A stretch of 64,000 nucleotides of DNA. Origin: RCIO01 sp040880025 (lineage in GTDB: Bacteria > Pseudomonadota > Alphaproteobacteria > Rhizobiales > Rhizobiaceae). Below are positions 10,922-19,456 of this stretch, piece by piece. A program made the position numbers and the translations under genes. The stretch's first letter is position 1. Every line of letters starts with the position of its first letter. The stretch covers positions 1-64,000 of the forward strand of contig JBBDJD010000018.1 of the NCBI GenBank assembly GCA_040880025.1. The letters run 5' to 3'. A model generated the notes under the pieces. That model was not told the origin of the DNA, ran no database searches, and saw nothing but the letters and a program-made list of their open reading frames with translations.

Positions 10922-11041
10922 ATGATCGCCACTCTGTTCAATTTCGCCGTTTCCCACATGGAGTTGGGATTTGTCTCGCTGGGGATCGGCCTGGCGATCT
11001 GGGGCTCGGCGCACAAGAGGCAGCGGCGCGCCTTGCGCTGA
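10922..11041 (+). CDS. hypothetical 39-residue membrane protein
   Basis: A short frame encodes MIATLFNFAVSHMELGFVSL, continues with one hydrophobic segment (GIGLAIWGS), and ends in a basic tail (KRQRR). The layout, one helix plus a positive end, is that of a small inner-membrane protein. No strong Shine-Dalgarno is visible; AGGGACGTC lies just upstream. It sits between ald and the convergent DUF1203 gene. No known family was recognised and it may be non-coding. Confidence 0.35.
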   Translation: MIATLFNFAVSHMELGFVSLGIGLAIWGSAHKRQRRALR

Positions 11042-11060
11042 GCGGCCCGGCCACGGTCCC

Positions 11061-11534
11061 TCACGCCCTGTCGATTCTTACCTGATAGCAATTGTTGCGG
11101 GCAGAACGCATGTGGACATAGGCGATGTCCGCGCGCTGCAGGAGTTGGTGCGCGCGCGTGCAGACGTCCTTCTTCGGCGTCACCGCGCCCGTACCGTAGA
11201 CGATGCGGTCGTCATGGCCGTAGCCGCGCACGATCCAGTCGGGCGAGGCGCGGAACAGATCCGGCATGACGTCGGTTTCCGGCGCCCGCTCGCATTCGGC
11301 CGCATGAAGGAAGATCGGCCCGGTCTCTGCATATGGCTGCAAGGCCGGAAACGGCCGGTAGGCCAGGATCAGATAGTCCTCGCCGGCGGCGACGTTGTTC
11401 AGGCAATGTCGGCACGGCACGCCGTCGCCGTCCGAGATTCTGCGTTCGGGGGTCATGCCGTAGGCGTCGGGTTCGCCGCGCTGGAAGGCGCGGGCATCAT
11501 CTGTCGGCATGGCGACAAAGCGGATCAGGCCCAT
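11061..11534 (-). CDS. DUF1203 domain-containing protein
   Basis: A 157-residue protein starting MGLIRFVAMPTDDARAFQ behind a CCGGAGAACC Shine-Dalgarno. The middle has a Cys pair (PCRHCLNNVAAGEDYLIL) and the block GPIFLHAAECER, followed by YGTGAVTP near the C-terminus, as in DUF1203 proteins. Function is unknown; the conserved Cys/His pattern suggests a ligand or metal site. A longer upstream frame exists, but its extra N-terminal part is Arg-rich and not family-like. It is a single gene, upstream of no obvious partner. Confidence 0.75.
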   Translation of the reverse strand: MGLIRFVAMPTDDARAFQRGEPDAYGMTPERRISDGDGVPCRHCLNNVAAGEDYLILAYRPFPALQPYAETGPIFLHAAECERAPETDVMPDLFRASPDWIVRGYGHDDRIVYGTGAVTPKKDVCTRAHQLLQRADIAYVHMRSARNNCYQVRIDRA

Positions 11535-11671
11535 TCTGGTTCTCCGGAAGCGGCTGCGGTTATCGCGCATATTGCGAAGAGCCAGGGCCGCCGCCACCCG
11601 ATTCATGCCATGCCGCTCAAAGCAAACCTCCCGGCCGATGGACCGGGAGGTTCGATACGTTGCGGCCTGCT

Positions 11672-12253
11672 TCAGCGGATGACGAAGTCGTCGACGCGGC
11701 GCAGCGTCACGCGCCGGTTGCGCCATTCCTCATAGGGCGTCGGCACCAGCAGGAACTGCTCGCCATAGCCCACGGTCTGGAGCATGTGCCCGGGGATGCC
11801 GAAATGGTAGACCAGCACCTGCTTCAAGGATTCTGCGCGGCGCTCGGCCAGAACCTGGTTCGAATAGGTCGAGCCGACAGCGTCGGTGTGGCCTTCGATC
11901 AGGATGGTCGCGGAGCGTCCGCGGCGGCCGAGGTGGCGCAGCGCCTCGGCGATATTCTCCACCTTGCCGTATTGCGAATACGGGATAACGGCGGAGCCGA
12001 AGGCGAAGTTGATCGACTGGATGTCGATCGCCGGCGCCAGTTCGCGGATTTCGGGGCGGCGCTTGAGCTGCTGGATGGTCATGCGCTGTTCGGGCTTCAC
12101 CCTCAGGCGCGGCGCGGCTTCGAGCTTGCGCAGGATCTGCCCGGCCGACGGCATGTCCTGGGCGAGCTTCAGGGCGGGACTTGTCGCATGAGCGACGGCG
12201 GGGGCAATCATCGCGGCTGCGAGGCCGGCGATCATGGTGCGGCGGGTAAACAT
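11672..12253 (-). CDS. OmpA family protein, secreted
   Basis: A 193-residue protein. A signal sequence with a twin-arginine-like start (FTRRTMIAGLAAAMIAPAVA) is followed by a 50-residue linker and a C-terminal OmpA/MotB peptidoglycan-binding domain. That domain shows INFAFGSAVIP, ILIEGHTDAVGS (the conserved HTD motif near 122-124) and AERRAESLKQVL, and the tail has RNRRV. OmpA-type domains bind meso-diaminopimelate in peptidoglycan. There is no beta-barrel, so this is probably a periplasmic peptidoglycan-associated protein. The start follows AGAGAGGAACGACC. Confidence 0.85.
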   Translation of the reverse strand: MFTRRTMIAGLAAAMIAPAVAHATSPALKLAQDMPSAGQILRKLEAAPRLRVKPEQRMTIQQLKRRPEIRELAPAIDIQSINFAFGSAVIPYSQYGKVENIAEALRHLGRRGRSATILIEGHTDAVGSTYSNQVLAERRAESLKQVLVYHFGIPGHMLQTVGYGEQFLLVPTPYEEWRNRRVTLRRVDDFVIR

Positions 12254-12363
12254 GGTCGTTCCTCTCTGGCGTTTTCCAATGAGGCAACCATGCAAGAACC
12301 GCGCTGAAGCTGCGATGAACGGGGCGTTTAGCCGGGGTTGGGGAACGAAACGCCGAAAAAACG

Positions 12364-12924
12364 CTAGCGCATGACCGCCGCGGCGCGTTCGGCCTTGGTC
12401 AGCGGCGTCAGCGTCTCTTTGATCTGGCTGACAGGCGAGAAACCCATCTTCTGGTAAAGCGGCAGCGCGGCCGGATGATCCGCCGTGCAGGTCTGCACGG
12501 TTATCTTCTCCGGCTTGTAGGACCATGCGGTCTCGATCGCGGCGCCCAGGAACCAGCGGCCGAAACCCTGCCCGGTGGCGTGCTCCATCATGCCGAAATA
12601 GGCGATATCCACCTTTTCCGGGAGCTCCGTGGCGAGTTCGAAGAAACCGGCCGGGGCGCCATCGAAATAGAGCACGCGGATGTTGCGCTCCGGAGCATGC
12701 AGGCGCGCCGCGAGCTCCTCGTCGCCGAGCCTGAGCGCGTTGACCCAGGTCCATTCGCGGCCCACCCGGTCCTGGAGATAGCGGTAGAAATGGAGTGGAA
12801 TATCCCTGGCCTTCAGAAGCGCGATCGGATGGCCGTGCGGCAGCGACGGGTAATGGCCGTGGGGCGTGGTCATTTCGAGGTGGGTGACGGTCACCTCGAC
12901 CGGCTTGCGCCCGCGCGCGCTCAT
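12364..12924 (-). CDS. GNAT family N-acetyltransferase
   Basis: A 186-residue acyltransferase of the GNAT fold. The acetyl-CoA pyrophosphate loop reads ATGQGFGRWFLG (Q/R-x-x-G-x-G/A type) and is followed by a C-terminal LPLYQKMGFSP block, the usual beta-bulge end. The ATG overlaps the sseA stop as ATGA, indicating translational coupling. Acceptor unknown: GNATs acetylate amines of small molecules, peptides or proteins. It is last in the minus-strand run alaX-GFA-sseA-GNAT. Confidence 0.85.
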   Translation of the reverse strand: MSARGRKPVEVTVTHLEMTTPHGHYPSLPHGHPIALLKARDIPLHFYRYLQDRVGREWTWVNALRLGDEELAARLHAPERNIRVLYFDGAPAGFFELATELPEKVDIAYFGMMEHATGQGFGRWFLGAAIETAWSYKPEKITVQTCTADHPAALPLYQKMGFSPVSQIKETLTPLTKAERAAAVMR

Positions 12925-13784
12925 TCGCCGCCCTTGCCGGTGACCACCGCGGTATCCTGCCGGCCGCCCCATTCGGACCATGAGCCGTCATAGAGCTTGT
13001 TGTCACTGTGGCCGACCGATTCCAGCGCCAGCGTGATGACCGCCGCCGTGATGCCGGAGCCGCAGCTTGTCACCACCGGCTTGCCGAGATCGATCCCGGA
13101 CGCCTCAAGTTTCTCTCGCAATTCGCTGATCGGTAAAAGTTTTCCATCTTTCGCCAATTCGAGCGCCGGCACGTTGAACGCGCCCGGCATGTGGCCGGAA
13201 CGCATACCTGGCCGCGGTTCCGGGTCAATTCCCTCGAAACGGCCTTTGGGGCGCGCGTCGGCGATCTGCGCCGAGCGCTCCTCCACGATCCGCATCATCT
13301 CGTCGAAGGAGGCGACGCGTCCCCGGTCGAATTTAGGCGTGAAGACGCAACCCGCGACCCTGGTCGGTTTATCGGTCACGGGGCGGCCTTCGCGCTTCCA
13401 TCCGTCCAGCCCGCCATCGAGCACATAGACCTTGCCGGCGCCCATCACCCGGAACATCCACCAGACGCGCGGCGCGGAAAAGAAACCCGGCCCGTCATAG
13501 ACGACGATGGTGTCGCGGTCCGAAATGCCCATGGAACTGGCGAACTGCTCGAACAGGCCCGGATGCGGCAACGAATGCGGCAGGCCGGTGCCGGGCTCAA
13601 CGACCGTGTCGTGGTCGAAGAACACCGCGCCCGGAATATGGCCCGCCTCGTATTCCGCCCATGCGTCCCGGTTCTGCGCCGGCAGATACCATGAGCCGTC
13701 TATGATCGACAGGCCGGGCGTGCCCAGCCGCTCCTGTAGCCAGTCGGCCGAAACGATGAAGGGGCTGGTTTCCGCCAAGCTCAT
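12921..13784 (-). CDS. sseA: 3-mercaptopyruvate sulfurtransferase
   Basis: A 287-residue tandem-rhodanese protein. The first domain has IVVYDGPGFFSAPR and lacks a catalytic Cys, as expected. The second domain ends in the active-site loop SCGSGITA near residue 240, the CG[S/T]G[V/I]T form of mercaptopyruvate sulfurtransferases rather than the CRxGx[R/T] form of thiosulfate sulfurtransferases. It transfers sulfur from 3-mercaptopyruvate to thiols or cyanide in cysteine catabolism. The start at 13784 follows GAGGAGAG. It is coupled to the GNAT gene downstream and lies 7 bases after the GFA gene. Confidence 0.92.
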   Translation of the reverse strand: MSLAETSPFIVSADWLQERLGTPGLSIIDGSWYLPAQNRDAWAEYEAGHIPGAVFFDHDTVVEPGTGLPHSLPHPGLFEQFASSMGISDRDTIVVYDGPGFFSAPRVWWMFRVMGAGKVYVLDGGLDGWKREGRPVTDKPTRVAGCVFTPKFDRGRVASFDEMMRIVEERSAQIADARPKGRFEGIDPEPRPGMRSGHMPGAFNVPALELAKDGKLLPISELREKLEASGIDLGKPVVTSCGSGITAAVITLALESVGHSDNKLYDGSWSEWGGRQDTAVVTGKGGE

Positions 13785-13791
13785 TCTCTCC

Positions 13792-14265
13792 TCATTCGAC
13801 AGCATTCCCGGTCCGCTCATGCCAGTGAGCAATGGATTCGTCCGGGTACCCGTCGAAAGTCTTGTCGCGCGGCCCGGCTTCCACTTCAACCCAACTGGCC
13901 TTGGAATCGATCAGCAGATGGGTGTGTTCGGACGGAACCGGCAGCGGCGTGTCGATCGCCGAAGCATGCGGATGGATCAGTTCCGGCCATGTCGGATCGT
14001 AGAGCCACAGCGCGCTGCCGCACTTCGTGCAAAAGCGGCGCTGTGCGGTGCTGTGTTCGCCGCCGATTGTGGCGTGATAGACGCCGACGGCGTCCTCGCC
14101 CTCCACATCCAGAGATTCGGAGCGCGCGGAGATGTTGATGGCGTACCCGCCGCCGCCTGCGGTCTTGCGGCAGATGGAGCAGTAGCAGCGCTGATAGGGC
14201 ACGGGATGGTTGCTGTCGCAGGTGAAGCGCACAGCGCCGCAATGGCAGGAGCCTTCCAGCTTCAT
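13792..14265 (-). CDS. GFA family (CENP-V fold) zinc-binding protein
   Basis: A 157-residue protein of the glutathione-dependent formaldehyde-activating family (COG3791). Zinc ligands are clear: CHCG at 7-10, CYCSIC at 27-32, and a later FCTKCGSAL block. Members bind two structural/catalytic zincs. Few have a proven substrate, and true S-hydroxymethyl-glutathione synthases are a minority. It starts 3 bases after the alaX stop and lies just before sseA, so it is probably co-transcribed with enzymes of cysteine/thiol handling. A second GFA-type gene lies at 26495. Confidence 0.85.
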   Translation of the reverse strand: MKLEGSCHCGAVRFTCDSNHPVPYQRCYCSICRKTAGGGGYAINISARSESLDVEGEDAVGVYHATIGGEHSTAQRRFCTKCGSALWLYDPTWPELIHPHASAIDTPLPVPSEHTHLLIDSKASWVEVEAGPRDKTFDGYPDESIAHWHERTGNAVE

Positions 14266-14268
14266 CGC

Positions 14269-15012
14269 TCAGGTCGCCGGCAGTGGCCCGAACCGAATAC
14301 GAAACCGCCGGTTCTCCCTGCCCTTCTTCTCGATCTTGCCGATGTGAATTTCGCCGACCTCCCCGGTCGAGCGCACGTGCGTGCCGCCACATGGCTGGCT
14401 GTCGACCACGCCCTCATCGCCGATGCAGACCAGGCGAATGCGGCCGGTGCCGGCCGGCGGGCGCACGTTCTTCGACTTCACCAGCCCCGGATGGGCGGCC
14501 AATTCCTCCTCCGAAATCCAGCGCGTGAACACCGGATGGTCTGCCTTCACCAGTTCCATCATTCGTTCCGTCACTTCCTGCTTGTCGAAGCTGGCGTCCG
14601 GAATGTCGAAATCGACCCTGGAATCGTCCTCGCTCACCGCCGCACCGGTGATCGGGCAAGGGCAAATGACGGTGAGCAGATGGCAGGCGGTGTGCATGCG
14701 CATCAGCTTGAAGCGCCGCTCCCAGTCGATGGCGAGCTTCACCGCATCGCCGACGGCCAATGACGGAGCGCCGGGGGCGGGGATATGGATGATCTCGTTC
14801 TTGGTCTCGCCGGTGATCGTGCCGGCGACCGGCACCTCGGATCCGTCGGCGCGGATCAGCCTGCCGGTGTCGCCGGGTTGGCCGCCCGAGGTGGCATAGA
14901 AGATCGTCCGGTCGAGAATTATGCCGCCGCGATCGTTGATGCCGGCCACCACCGCCTCGGCCTCCGCAAGATAGGAATCGTCGCGAAACAGCGGGGCGGT
15001 GATGACGGTCAT
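14269..15012 (-). CDS. alaX: alanyl-tRNA editing protein AlaX
   Basis: A 247-residue stand-alone editing domain related to the AlaRS C-terminal half. It has the zinc/catalytic pairs HTACHLL (HxxxH) and CGGTHVRSTGE. AlaX hydrolyses mischarged Ser-tRNA(Ala) (and Gly-tRNA(Ala)) in trans. Length fits the longer AlaX-L/COG2872 class. The start at 15012 gives MTVITAPLFRDDSYL; its Shine-Dalgarno is weak. It heads the run alaX-GFA-sseA-GNAT. Confidence 0.9.
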   Translation of the reverse strand: MTVITAPLFRDDSYLAEAEAVVAGINDRGGIILDRTIFYATSGGQPGDTGRLIRADGSEVPVAGTITGETKNEIIHIPAPGAPSLAVGDAVKLAIDWERRFKLMRMHTACHLLTVICPCPITGAAVSEDDSRVDFDIPDASFDKQEVTERMMELVKADHPVFTRWISEEELAAHPGLVKSKNVRPPAGTGRIRLVCIGDEGVVDSQPCGGTHVRSTGEVGEIHIGKIEKKGRENRRFRIRFGPLPAT

Positions 15013-15130
15013 GCGGGAACAGCCTCGGCACGATATACACTCAAGCCCCCACGGTGTGCCCTGCCCGGCTTCCGCATGCAAGTCGGTTCAACTCTCACGG
15101 ATTGAGCAAGCGATCCCAGCCGGCTGCCTG

Positions 15131-16102
15131 TCACTCGGTCGTCGGGCGCCTGCCTTCGAACAGATATCCGAAGAATACGCCGTCGGGCATCGCCAGCGTG
15201 ATCCTCGCGATCAAGGCGGTCGCGGCGACCGCGAAAACGATCCGGCCGACGAAAATACCGGTGAAGTCGGCGCCGAGCGCGAGAAACAGCGCGGTATCTT
15301 CAATGACGCTGTGCGCAAATCCCATGAAAGTGCAGGACAGGAATACCTGACGCGGCGAAATCGCGCCGCTGCGCGCCTCACGGATCAGCAAGCCGCCACC
15401 GTAGGAGATTCCGAGAAACAGTCCCACACTCGTCAGCGCGCGTGCCTCGCCGCGAATTCCGGCCAGCTTCAAGAGCGGATCGAGCGCGCGCATCAGCCAT
15501 TCCATGATCCGCGCCAGTTTGAGGATTTCCAGCAGCCAGGCCAGCAGGATGAGAATGACCAGCATCCACAGGCAGGTCTCGAACAGACCATGAAAAAAGG
15601 CGGCCCAATCGCTGGTCAGCATAGCTGGAATGGAAGTTGGGTTGACCGGACCGGACAGCCAGCCAGTCGTCGACAGAAGCAGATGGAGAAGGCCGGCATA
15701 GATCATGCCGCCCAGAAGTCGCAGCGCCGTCGTTACCAGAAAGCCGGGTCCCGCCTTCTGGATGATCTTCTGTTCGATCGGCAGTCCGTGCGCAAACAGG
15801 AGCAGGCTTGCAAAGACTGTAACGTCAGCCGTGCTCAGCGTATCGGGCGGCGCGAGCACATAGAGGAGCGGGACCGCGCCCCAAATCCCGACCAACAAGC
15901 CCACCAGCCAGGCCAGGCCGAGATCCGCGGGCAGGCCGAACAGCCCCATGACCGGATCGAGGGCCGGCGATATGGCCGCGATGACCCCGAGGCGAACCAG
16001 CACCTCGGTCGCGATTGCCACAGGCACGATAATGCGCACCAGTTCCCAGTAGATTTCGAGCGTTTCACGCGTTTTCGCGAACAGGCAGTGGACGTAGTGC
16101 AT
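15131..16102 (-). CDS. nucleoside-recognition (gate) domain membrane protein
   Basis: A 323-residue polytopic protein with about eight hydrophobic helices. Two gate-like repeats are visible: the N-terminal half (VRIIVPVAIATEVLVRLG) and the C-terminal half (GLFLGISYGGGLLIREARSG then FMGFAHSVIEDTALFLALG). These match the nucleoside recognition/spore maturation A/B-type family of inner-membrane transporters, whose substrates are mostly unknown. Start follows GGAGG at 6 bases. It is divergent from an Lrp/AsnC regulator with a perfect palindrome between them, so it is probably controlled by that regulator and may move an amino acid or related compound (inference). Confidence 0.78.
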   Translation of the reverse strand: MHYVHCLFAKTRETLEIYWELVRIIVPVAIATEVLVRLGVIAAISPALDPVMGLFGLPADLGLAWLVGLLVGIWGAVPLLYVLAPPDTLSTADVTVFASLLLFAHGLPIEQKIIQKAGPGFLVTTALRLLGGMIYAGLLHLLLSTTGWLSGPVNPTSIPAMLTSDWAAFFHGLFETCLWMLVILILLAWLLEILKLARIMEWLMRALDPLLKLAGIRGEARALTSVGLFLGISYGGGLLIREARSGAISPRQVFLSCTFMGFAHSVIEDTALFLALGADFTGIFVGRIVFAVAATALIARITLAMPDGVFFGYLFEGRRPTTE

Positions 16103-16173
16103 GGCGAGCCTCCTATGAGGTCAGCCACGTAACCCGGACGCTTTCGCACTTGTGGTCAAAGATTGCAGGTTTG

Positions 16174-16188
16174 TGCAATATTATTGCA
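16174..16188. promoter_or_regulatory. palindromic operator, probable Lrp/AsnC site
   Basis: TGCAATA-T-TATTGCA is a perfect 7-bp inverted repeat around a single base, lying between the divergent gate-protein gene and the Lrp-type gene. A further TTGCA half-site occurs at 16163-16167. AT-rich dyads of about 15 bases are the normal binding unit of AsnC/Lrp dimers, so this is a likely site for autoregulation and control of the transporter. Confidence 0.65.
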
Positions 16189-16210
16189 TTCGGTGAATGC
16201 GGAGGCCACG

Positions 16211-16663
16211 TTGGACAAGATCGACATCAAGCTCCTCAATCTGATGCAGCGCGACGCCGCGCAGACCAATGCGCGCATCGCGGATCGCGTCGGACTTTCG
16301 CCTTCGAGCTGCCTGCGGCGCATCAGGCGTCTGAAGGCCAGCGGTGTGATCGAGCGGGTGGTTGCGATCGTCAATCCGGCCAAAACCGGACGCGTGCTCA
16401 AGGCGCTGGTCACCGTGGAACTGCACCGGCACGGCGAAGAACACATGCGGCGCTTCTTCGATCACACCAAAAGGGAACCGGCGGTGACGCAGGCATATGC
16501 GGTCACCGGCGATGTCGATATCGCCCTGCAGCTGCGTCTTCGCGATATGGAAGAGTATGACGATCTATGCAAGCGCCTGTTCCACGACGAGACGAATGTT
16601 GCGCGCTATGTCACAATGATGGTCATCCGAACCGCAAAGGACGAGACCGCGATCGCTCTTTGA
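16211..16663 (+). CDS. Lrp/AsnC family transcriptional regulator
   Basis: A 150-residue regulator. HTH: TNARIADRVGLSPSSCLRR; the C-terminal RAM domain follows with VTGDVDIALQLRLRDMEEY. I chose a TTG start at 16211 because GGAGG lies 5 bases before it and the product then opens LDKIDIKLLNLMQ, the standard Lrp N-terminus. An in-frame GTG at 16193 is the alternative. It is divergent from the gate-domain membrane protein with a palindrome between them. The ligand is probably an amino acid, not identifiable from sequence. Confidence 0.88.
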   Translation: MDKIDIKLLNLMQRDAAQTNARIADRVGLSPSSCLRRIRRLKASGVIERVVAIVNPAKTGRVLKALVTVELHRHGEEHMRRFFDHTKREPAVTQAYAVTGDVDIALQLRLRDMEEYDDLCKRLFHDETNVARYVTMMVIRTAKDETAIAL

Positions 16664-16670
16664 GAGACGT

Positions 16671-17708
16671 TCATTCCGGCACGTCCTCAAAGGGAACCTT
16701 GATCGCGGAGTTCGCTTCCATCCAGACGGGAACCGGCAGGTTCTTGCCGCGCAGGAACTCGGGATTGAAGAGCTTCGACTGATAGCGGTTGCCGTAGTCG
16801 GCCAGGATGGTGACGATTGTATGCCCCGGTCCGAGATCGTGCGCGAGCCTGATGGCACCCGCAATGTTGATGCCGGTGGAGCCGCCCATGCACAGGCCCT
16901 CTTCCTGAATGAGATCGAATACGATCGGCAGCGCATCCTCATCCGGCACCTGGTAGGAGAAGTCGGGCGTAAATCCTTCCAGATTGGCGGTGATGCGGCC
17001 CTGCCCGATGCCCTCCGTGATCGAGCTGCCATGCGACTTCAACTCGCCCTCGGTGTAGAAGCTGTAGAGCGCCGCGCCCAAAGGGTCGGCGATGGCGATC
17101 TTGACGCTGTTGCTGTGCGATTTGAGGCCTGCCGCCACGCCGGCCAGCGTGCCGCCGGTGCCGACCGCCGAGACGAAGCCGTCGATCTTGCCGCCGGTCT
17201 GATCCCAGATTTCCTCGGCCGTTGTCTCGATGTGACCGTCACGATTGGCTGTATTGTCGAACTGGTTGGCCCAGATCGCGCCGTTGGGATCGGTCTTCGC
17301 CAGTTGCTCGGCCAGCCTGCCCGAGACTTTTATGTAGTTGTTGGGATTCCTGTACGGAACCGCGGGAACCTCGATCAGCTCTGCGCCTAGCACCCTGAGC
17401 GCGTCCTTCTTTTCCTGGCTCTGGGTGTCGGGGATGACGATGACGGTGCGGTAGCCCAGCGCCTTGGCGACCACGGTCAGCCCGATGCCGGTATTGCCGG
17501 CCGTGCCTTCCACGATCACGCCGCCCGGCTTGAGCAGACCCTTCTTCTCGGCATCGCGGATGATGAACAGTCCCGCCCTGTCCTTGACCGACTGGCCGGG
17601 GTTCATGAATTCGGCCTTGCCGTAGATTTCGCAGCCCGTTTCCTCCGAAGCGCGCTTGAGCCGGATCAGCGGCGTGTTGCCGATCGCTTCGATTGCCGAT
17701 GCGTACAT
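16671..17708 (-). CDS. cysK: cysteine synthase A
   Basis: A 345-residue PLP enzyme making L-cysteine from O-acetylserine and sulfide. The PLP lysine is K42 in NPGQSVKDRAG, the O-acetylserine loop is GTAGNTGIG (68-76), and the phosphate loop is SAVGTGGTLAG. It carries the rhizobial-type C-terminal extension to about 345 residues. The ATG at 17708 lies 8 bases after GAGG; the ATG two codons earlier (17714) is too close to it. Convergent with the Lrp gene; divergent from the SDR gene. Confidence 0.93.
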   Translation of the reverse strand: MYASAIEAIGNTPLIRLKRASEETGCEIYGKAEFMNPGQSVKDRAGLFIIRDAEKKGLLKPGGVIVEGTAGNTGIGLTVVAKALGYRTVIVIPDTQSQEKKDALRVLGAELIEVPAVPYRNPNNYIKVSGRLAEQLAKTDPNGAIWANQFDNTANRDGHIETTAEEIWDQTGGKIDGFVSAVGTGGTLAGVAAGLKSHSNSVKIAIADPLGAALYSFYTEGELKSHGSSITEGIGQGRITANLEGFTPDFSYQVPDEDALPIVFDLIQEEGLCMGGSTGINIAGAIRLAHDLGPGHTIVTILADYGNRYQSKLFNPEFLRGKNLPVPVWMEANSAIKVPFEDVPE

Positions 17709-17910
17709 GGACATAACCTCGATTTTCGGCGATTTTGATTTCCTAACCCGTTCTCTAAAAATGCCCAACCGTGCTTTCAAGGAGCGATTTTGCGCGAAAC
17801 GCGGCTTTTGGGACAATCGGTTGCGCGGGGGTGAAACCGCGGCGTCCGGTCTATCGTTCCTGTACCGCATACTGCCAGGCCGCCGCGAACCCGGCGAGGA
17901 AGGACAATTC

Positions 17911-18723
17911 ATGGCGCTCTACAGGGCAAAACCCGCGGACGGCATCGCCTGGATCACCGGCGCCAGCACCGGCATCGGGCGGCAGCTTGCGCTTGACCTT
18001 GCCGCGGCGGGATACACCGTGGCGGCAACGGCGCGCGGCGAGGAAAAGCTTGTGGCGCTCGCTGAGGAAGCATCGACAGCAGGGCATAGCATCGTCGCTT
18101 TCCCCTGCGATGTGACCAATGAAGCGGCCATGCGCGAAACGGCGGAACGGATCGAAAGGGAAGTCGGCCCTGTCACGCTCGCCATCTTCAACGCGGGAAC
18201 CTATTTCCCGACGCGCCTCGATGGACTGACGGCGGAAAATTTCGTCAAGACCTACGAGGTCAACGTGTTCGGCGTGATCCACGGGCTTGTCCCGGTGCTG
18301 GAGCAAATGCGCCGACGCGGGCGCGGCCAGATTGCAGTCATCGGCTCGGCCTCCGCCATATTCGGGATGCCTTCGGCCGCCGCCTATGGCGCCTCCAAGG
18401 CAGCGCTGAACAACATGGTCTGGGCGCTGAAATACGATCTCGACCTGGTCAACATCCGCATCCAGATTATCAATCCCGGCTTCATCGACACGCCGCTGAC
18501 GGAAAACAACCGGTTCAAGATGCCGGCCCTCATGCCGGTGGACAAGGCGTCGCTGCGACTGCTCGACGGACTGAAACGCGGCGGTACGGAAATCACCTTC
18601 CCGCGCCGCTTCACATGGTTTCTCAAGGCGCTCACCTTCCTGCCGGCGCCGTGGACCTATGCAATCCAGCGCCGCTTCGCCGGCTGGCACAAACGCAAAC
18701 CCGCGCCGCCGCCCGCGGACTGA
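17911..18723 (+). CDS. SDR family oxidoreductase
   Basis: A 270-residue classical short-chain dehydrogenase/reductase. Cofactor loop TGASTGIG (16-23), NAG-like block IFNAGTYFP, catalytic Ser and Y-x-x-x-K in SAAAYGASKAAL near 156-167. The first beta strand lacks the acidic residue of NAD enzymes and has TARGEEK, suggesting NADP(H). Start follows AGGAAGGA. The C-terminal 60 residues (RRFTWFLKALTFLPAPW) are hydrophobic/basic, hinting at membrane attachment. Substrate not identifiable. Confidence 0.88.
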   Translation: MALYRAKPADGIAWITGASTGIGRQLALDLAAAGYTVAATARGEEKLVALAEEASTAGHSIVAFPCDVTNEAAMRETAERIEREVGPVTLAIFNAGTYFPTRLDGLTAENFVKTYEVNVFGVIHGLVPVLEQMRRRGRGQIAVIGSASAIFGMPSAAAYGASKAALNNMVWALKYDLDLVNIRIQIINPGFIDTPLTENNRFKMPALMPVDKASLRLLDGLKRGGTEITFPRRFTWFLKALTFLPAPWTYAIQRRFAGWHKRKPAPPPAD

Positions 18724-18775
18724 CCGGCCATCGGCGCGCATCACGGCGTGGATACGCGCCCTGCCCTGACGGACG

Positions 18776-19312
18776 TCAACCGGCTGCCTTTTCGGCCAGG
18801 TCGCGCAGGGCGAGCACCGTGCGCCAGTTGCGGGCCGTGTTGGGCACACCGATGCGCTTGTCGAATCGCTCGGCCATCTTGGACCGGCCGAAACCGTGCG
18901 GGGTGTGCAGATAGGCGACATTGCCGACGACCCCGATGCGCTCGCCGTCGACCGCATGGTCGCGAATTGCCTGCACATTCGCCTCTTCCGGCTTGATCTC
19001 GAGCCAGGCCGCATGGACGGATTTCGGGTCCGAAACCGCGTCCGGAAATGGGTTGTTCGCGATCAGCGCCTCCCACTCGTCCGCCGTCGGCGCATGGATG
19101 GCTTTTTCGAAGCCGAACTCCTTGGCGCAGATCCTGGCGATCAGCGAAATCACCTTGTCGCGCGACAGACTGCTTTTCACCACGGCATTGCCGCTGTTGA
19201 TATAGGTCGCGACATTCTTCAGCCCGGCTTCGGTCAGCTTCTCGCGCAGCGGCTTCACCGGCAGCTGGGTCGCGCCGCCCACTCCCCTGAACAATATGAT
19301 GTAAACCGTCAT
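18776..19312 (-). CDS. DUF1697 domain-containing protein
   Basis: A 178-residue protein with the DUF1697 opening (MTVYIILFRGVGG, then LREKLTEAGLKNVATYINSG) and a C-terminal RNWRTVLALRDLAE block. Family function is unknown; it has a ferredoxin-like fold. The start is well supported by GGAGATGAGCG. It is a single minus-strand gene between the SDR and trkH. Confidence 0.88.
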   Translation of the reverse strand: MTVYIILFRGVGGATQLPVKPLREKLTEAGLKNVATYINSGNAVVKSSLSRDKVISLIARICAKEFGFEKAIHAPTADEWEALIANNPFPDAVSDPKSVHAAWLEIKPEEANVQAIRDHAVDGERIGVVGNVAYLHTPHGFGRSKMAERFDKRIGVPNTARNWRTVLALRDLAEKAAG

Positions 19313-19456
19313 CGCTCATCTCCTGGCTTCATGCCAGGCGTCCGGCCTGTCACGCCGCGTGCCCTTGCATATTCGGGCGCTTGAAGCCACTGTCGCGACC
19401 CGCATGGCGGCTGATATACGGGCCGCGGAGAGCAACGATACCGGGACTGAACTTCC

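Noticed and set aside
13507..16132. Long plus-strand frames opposite GFA, alaX and the gate protein
   Set aside because: They run across several confident minus-strand genes and have no motif.
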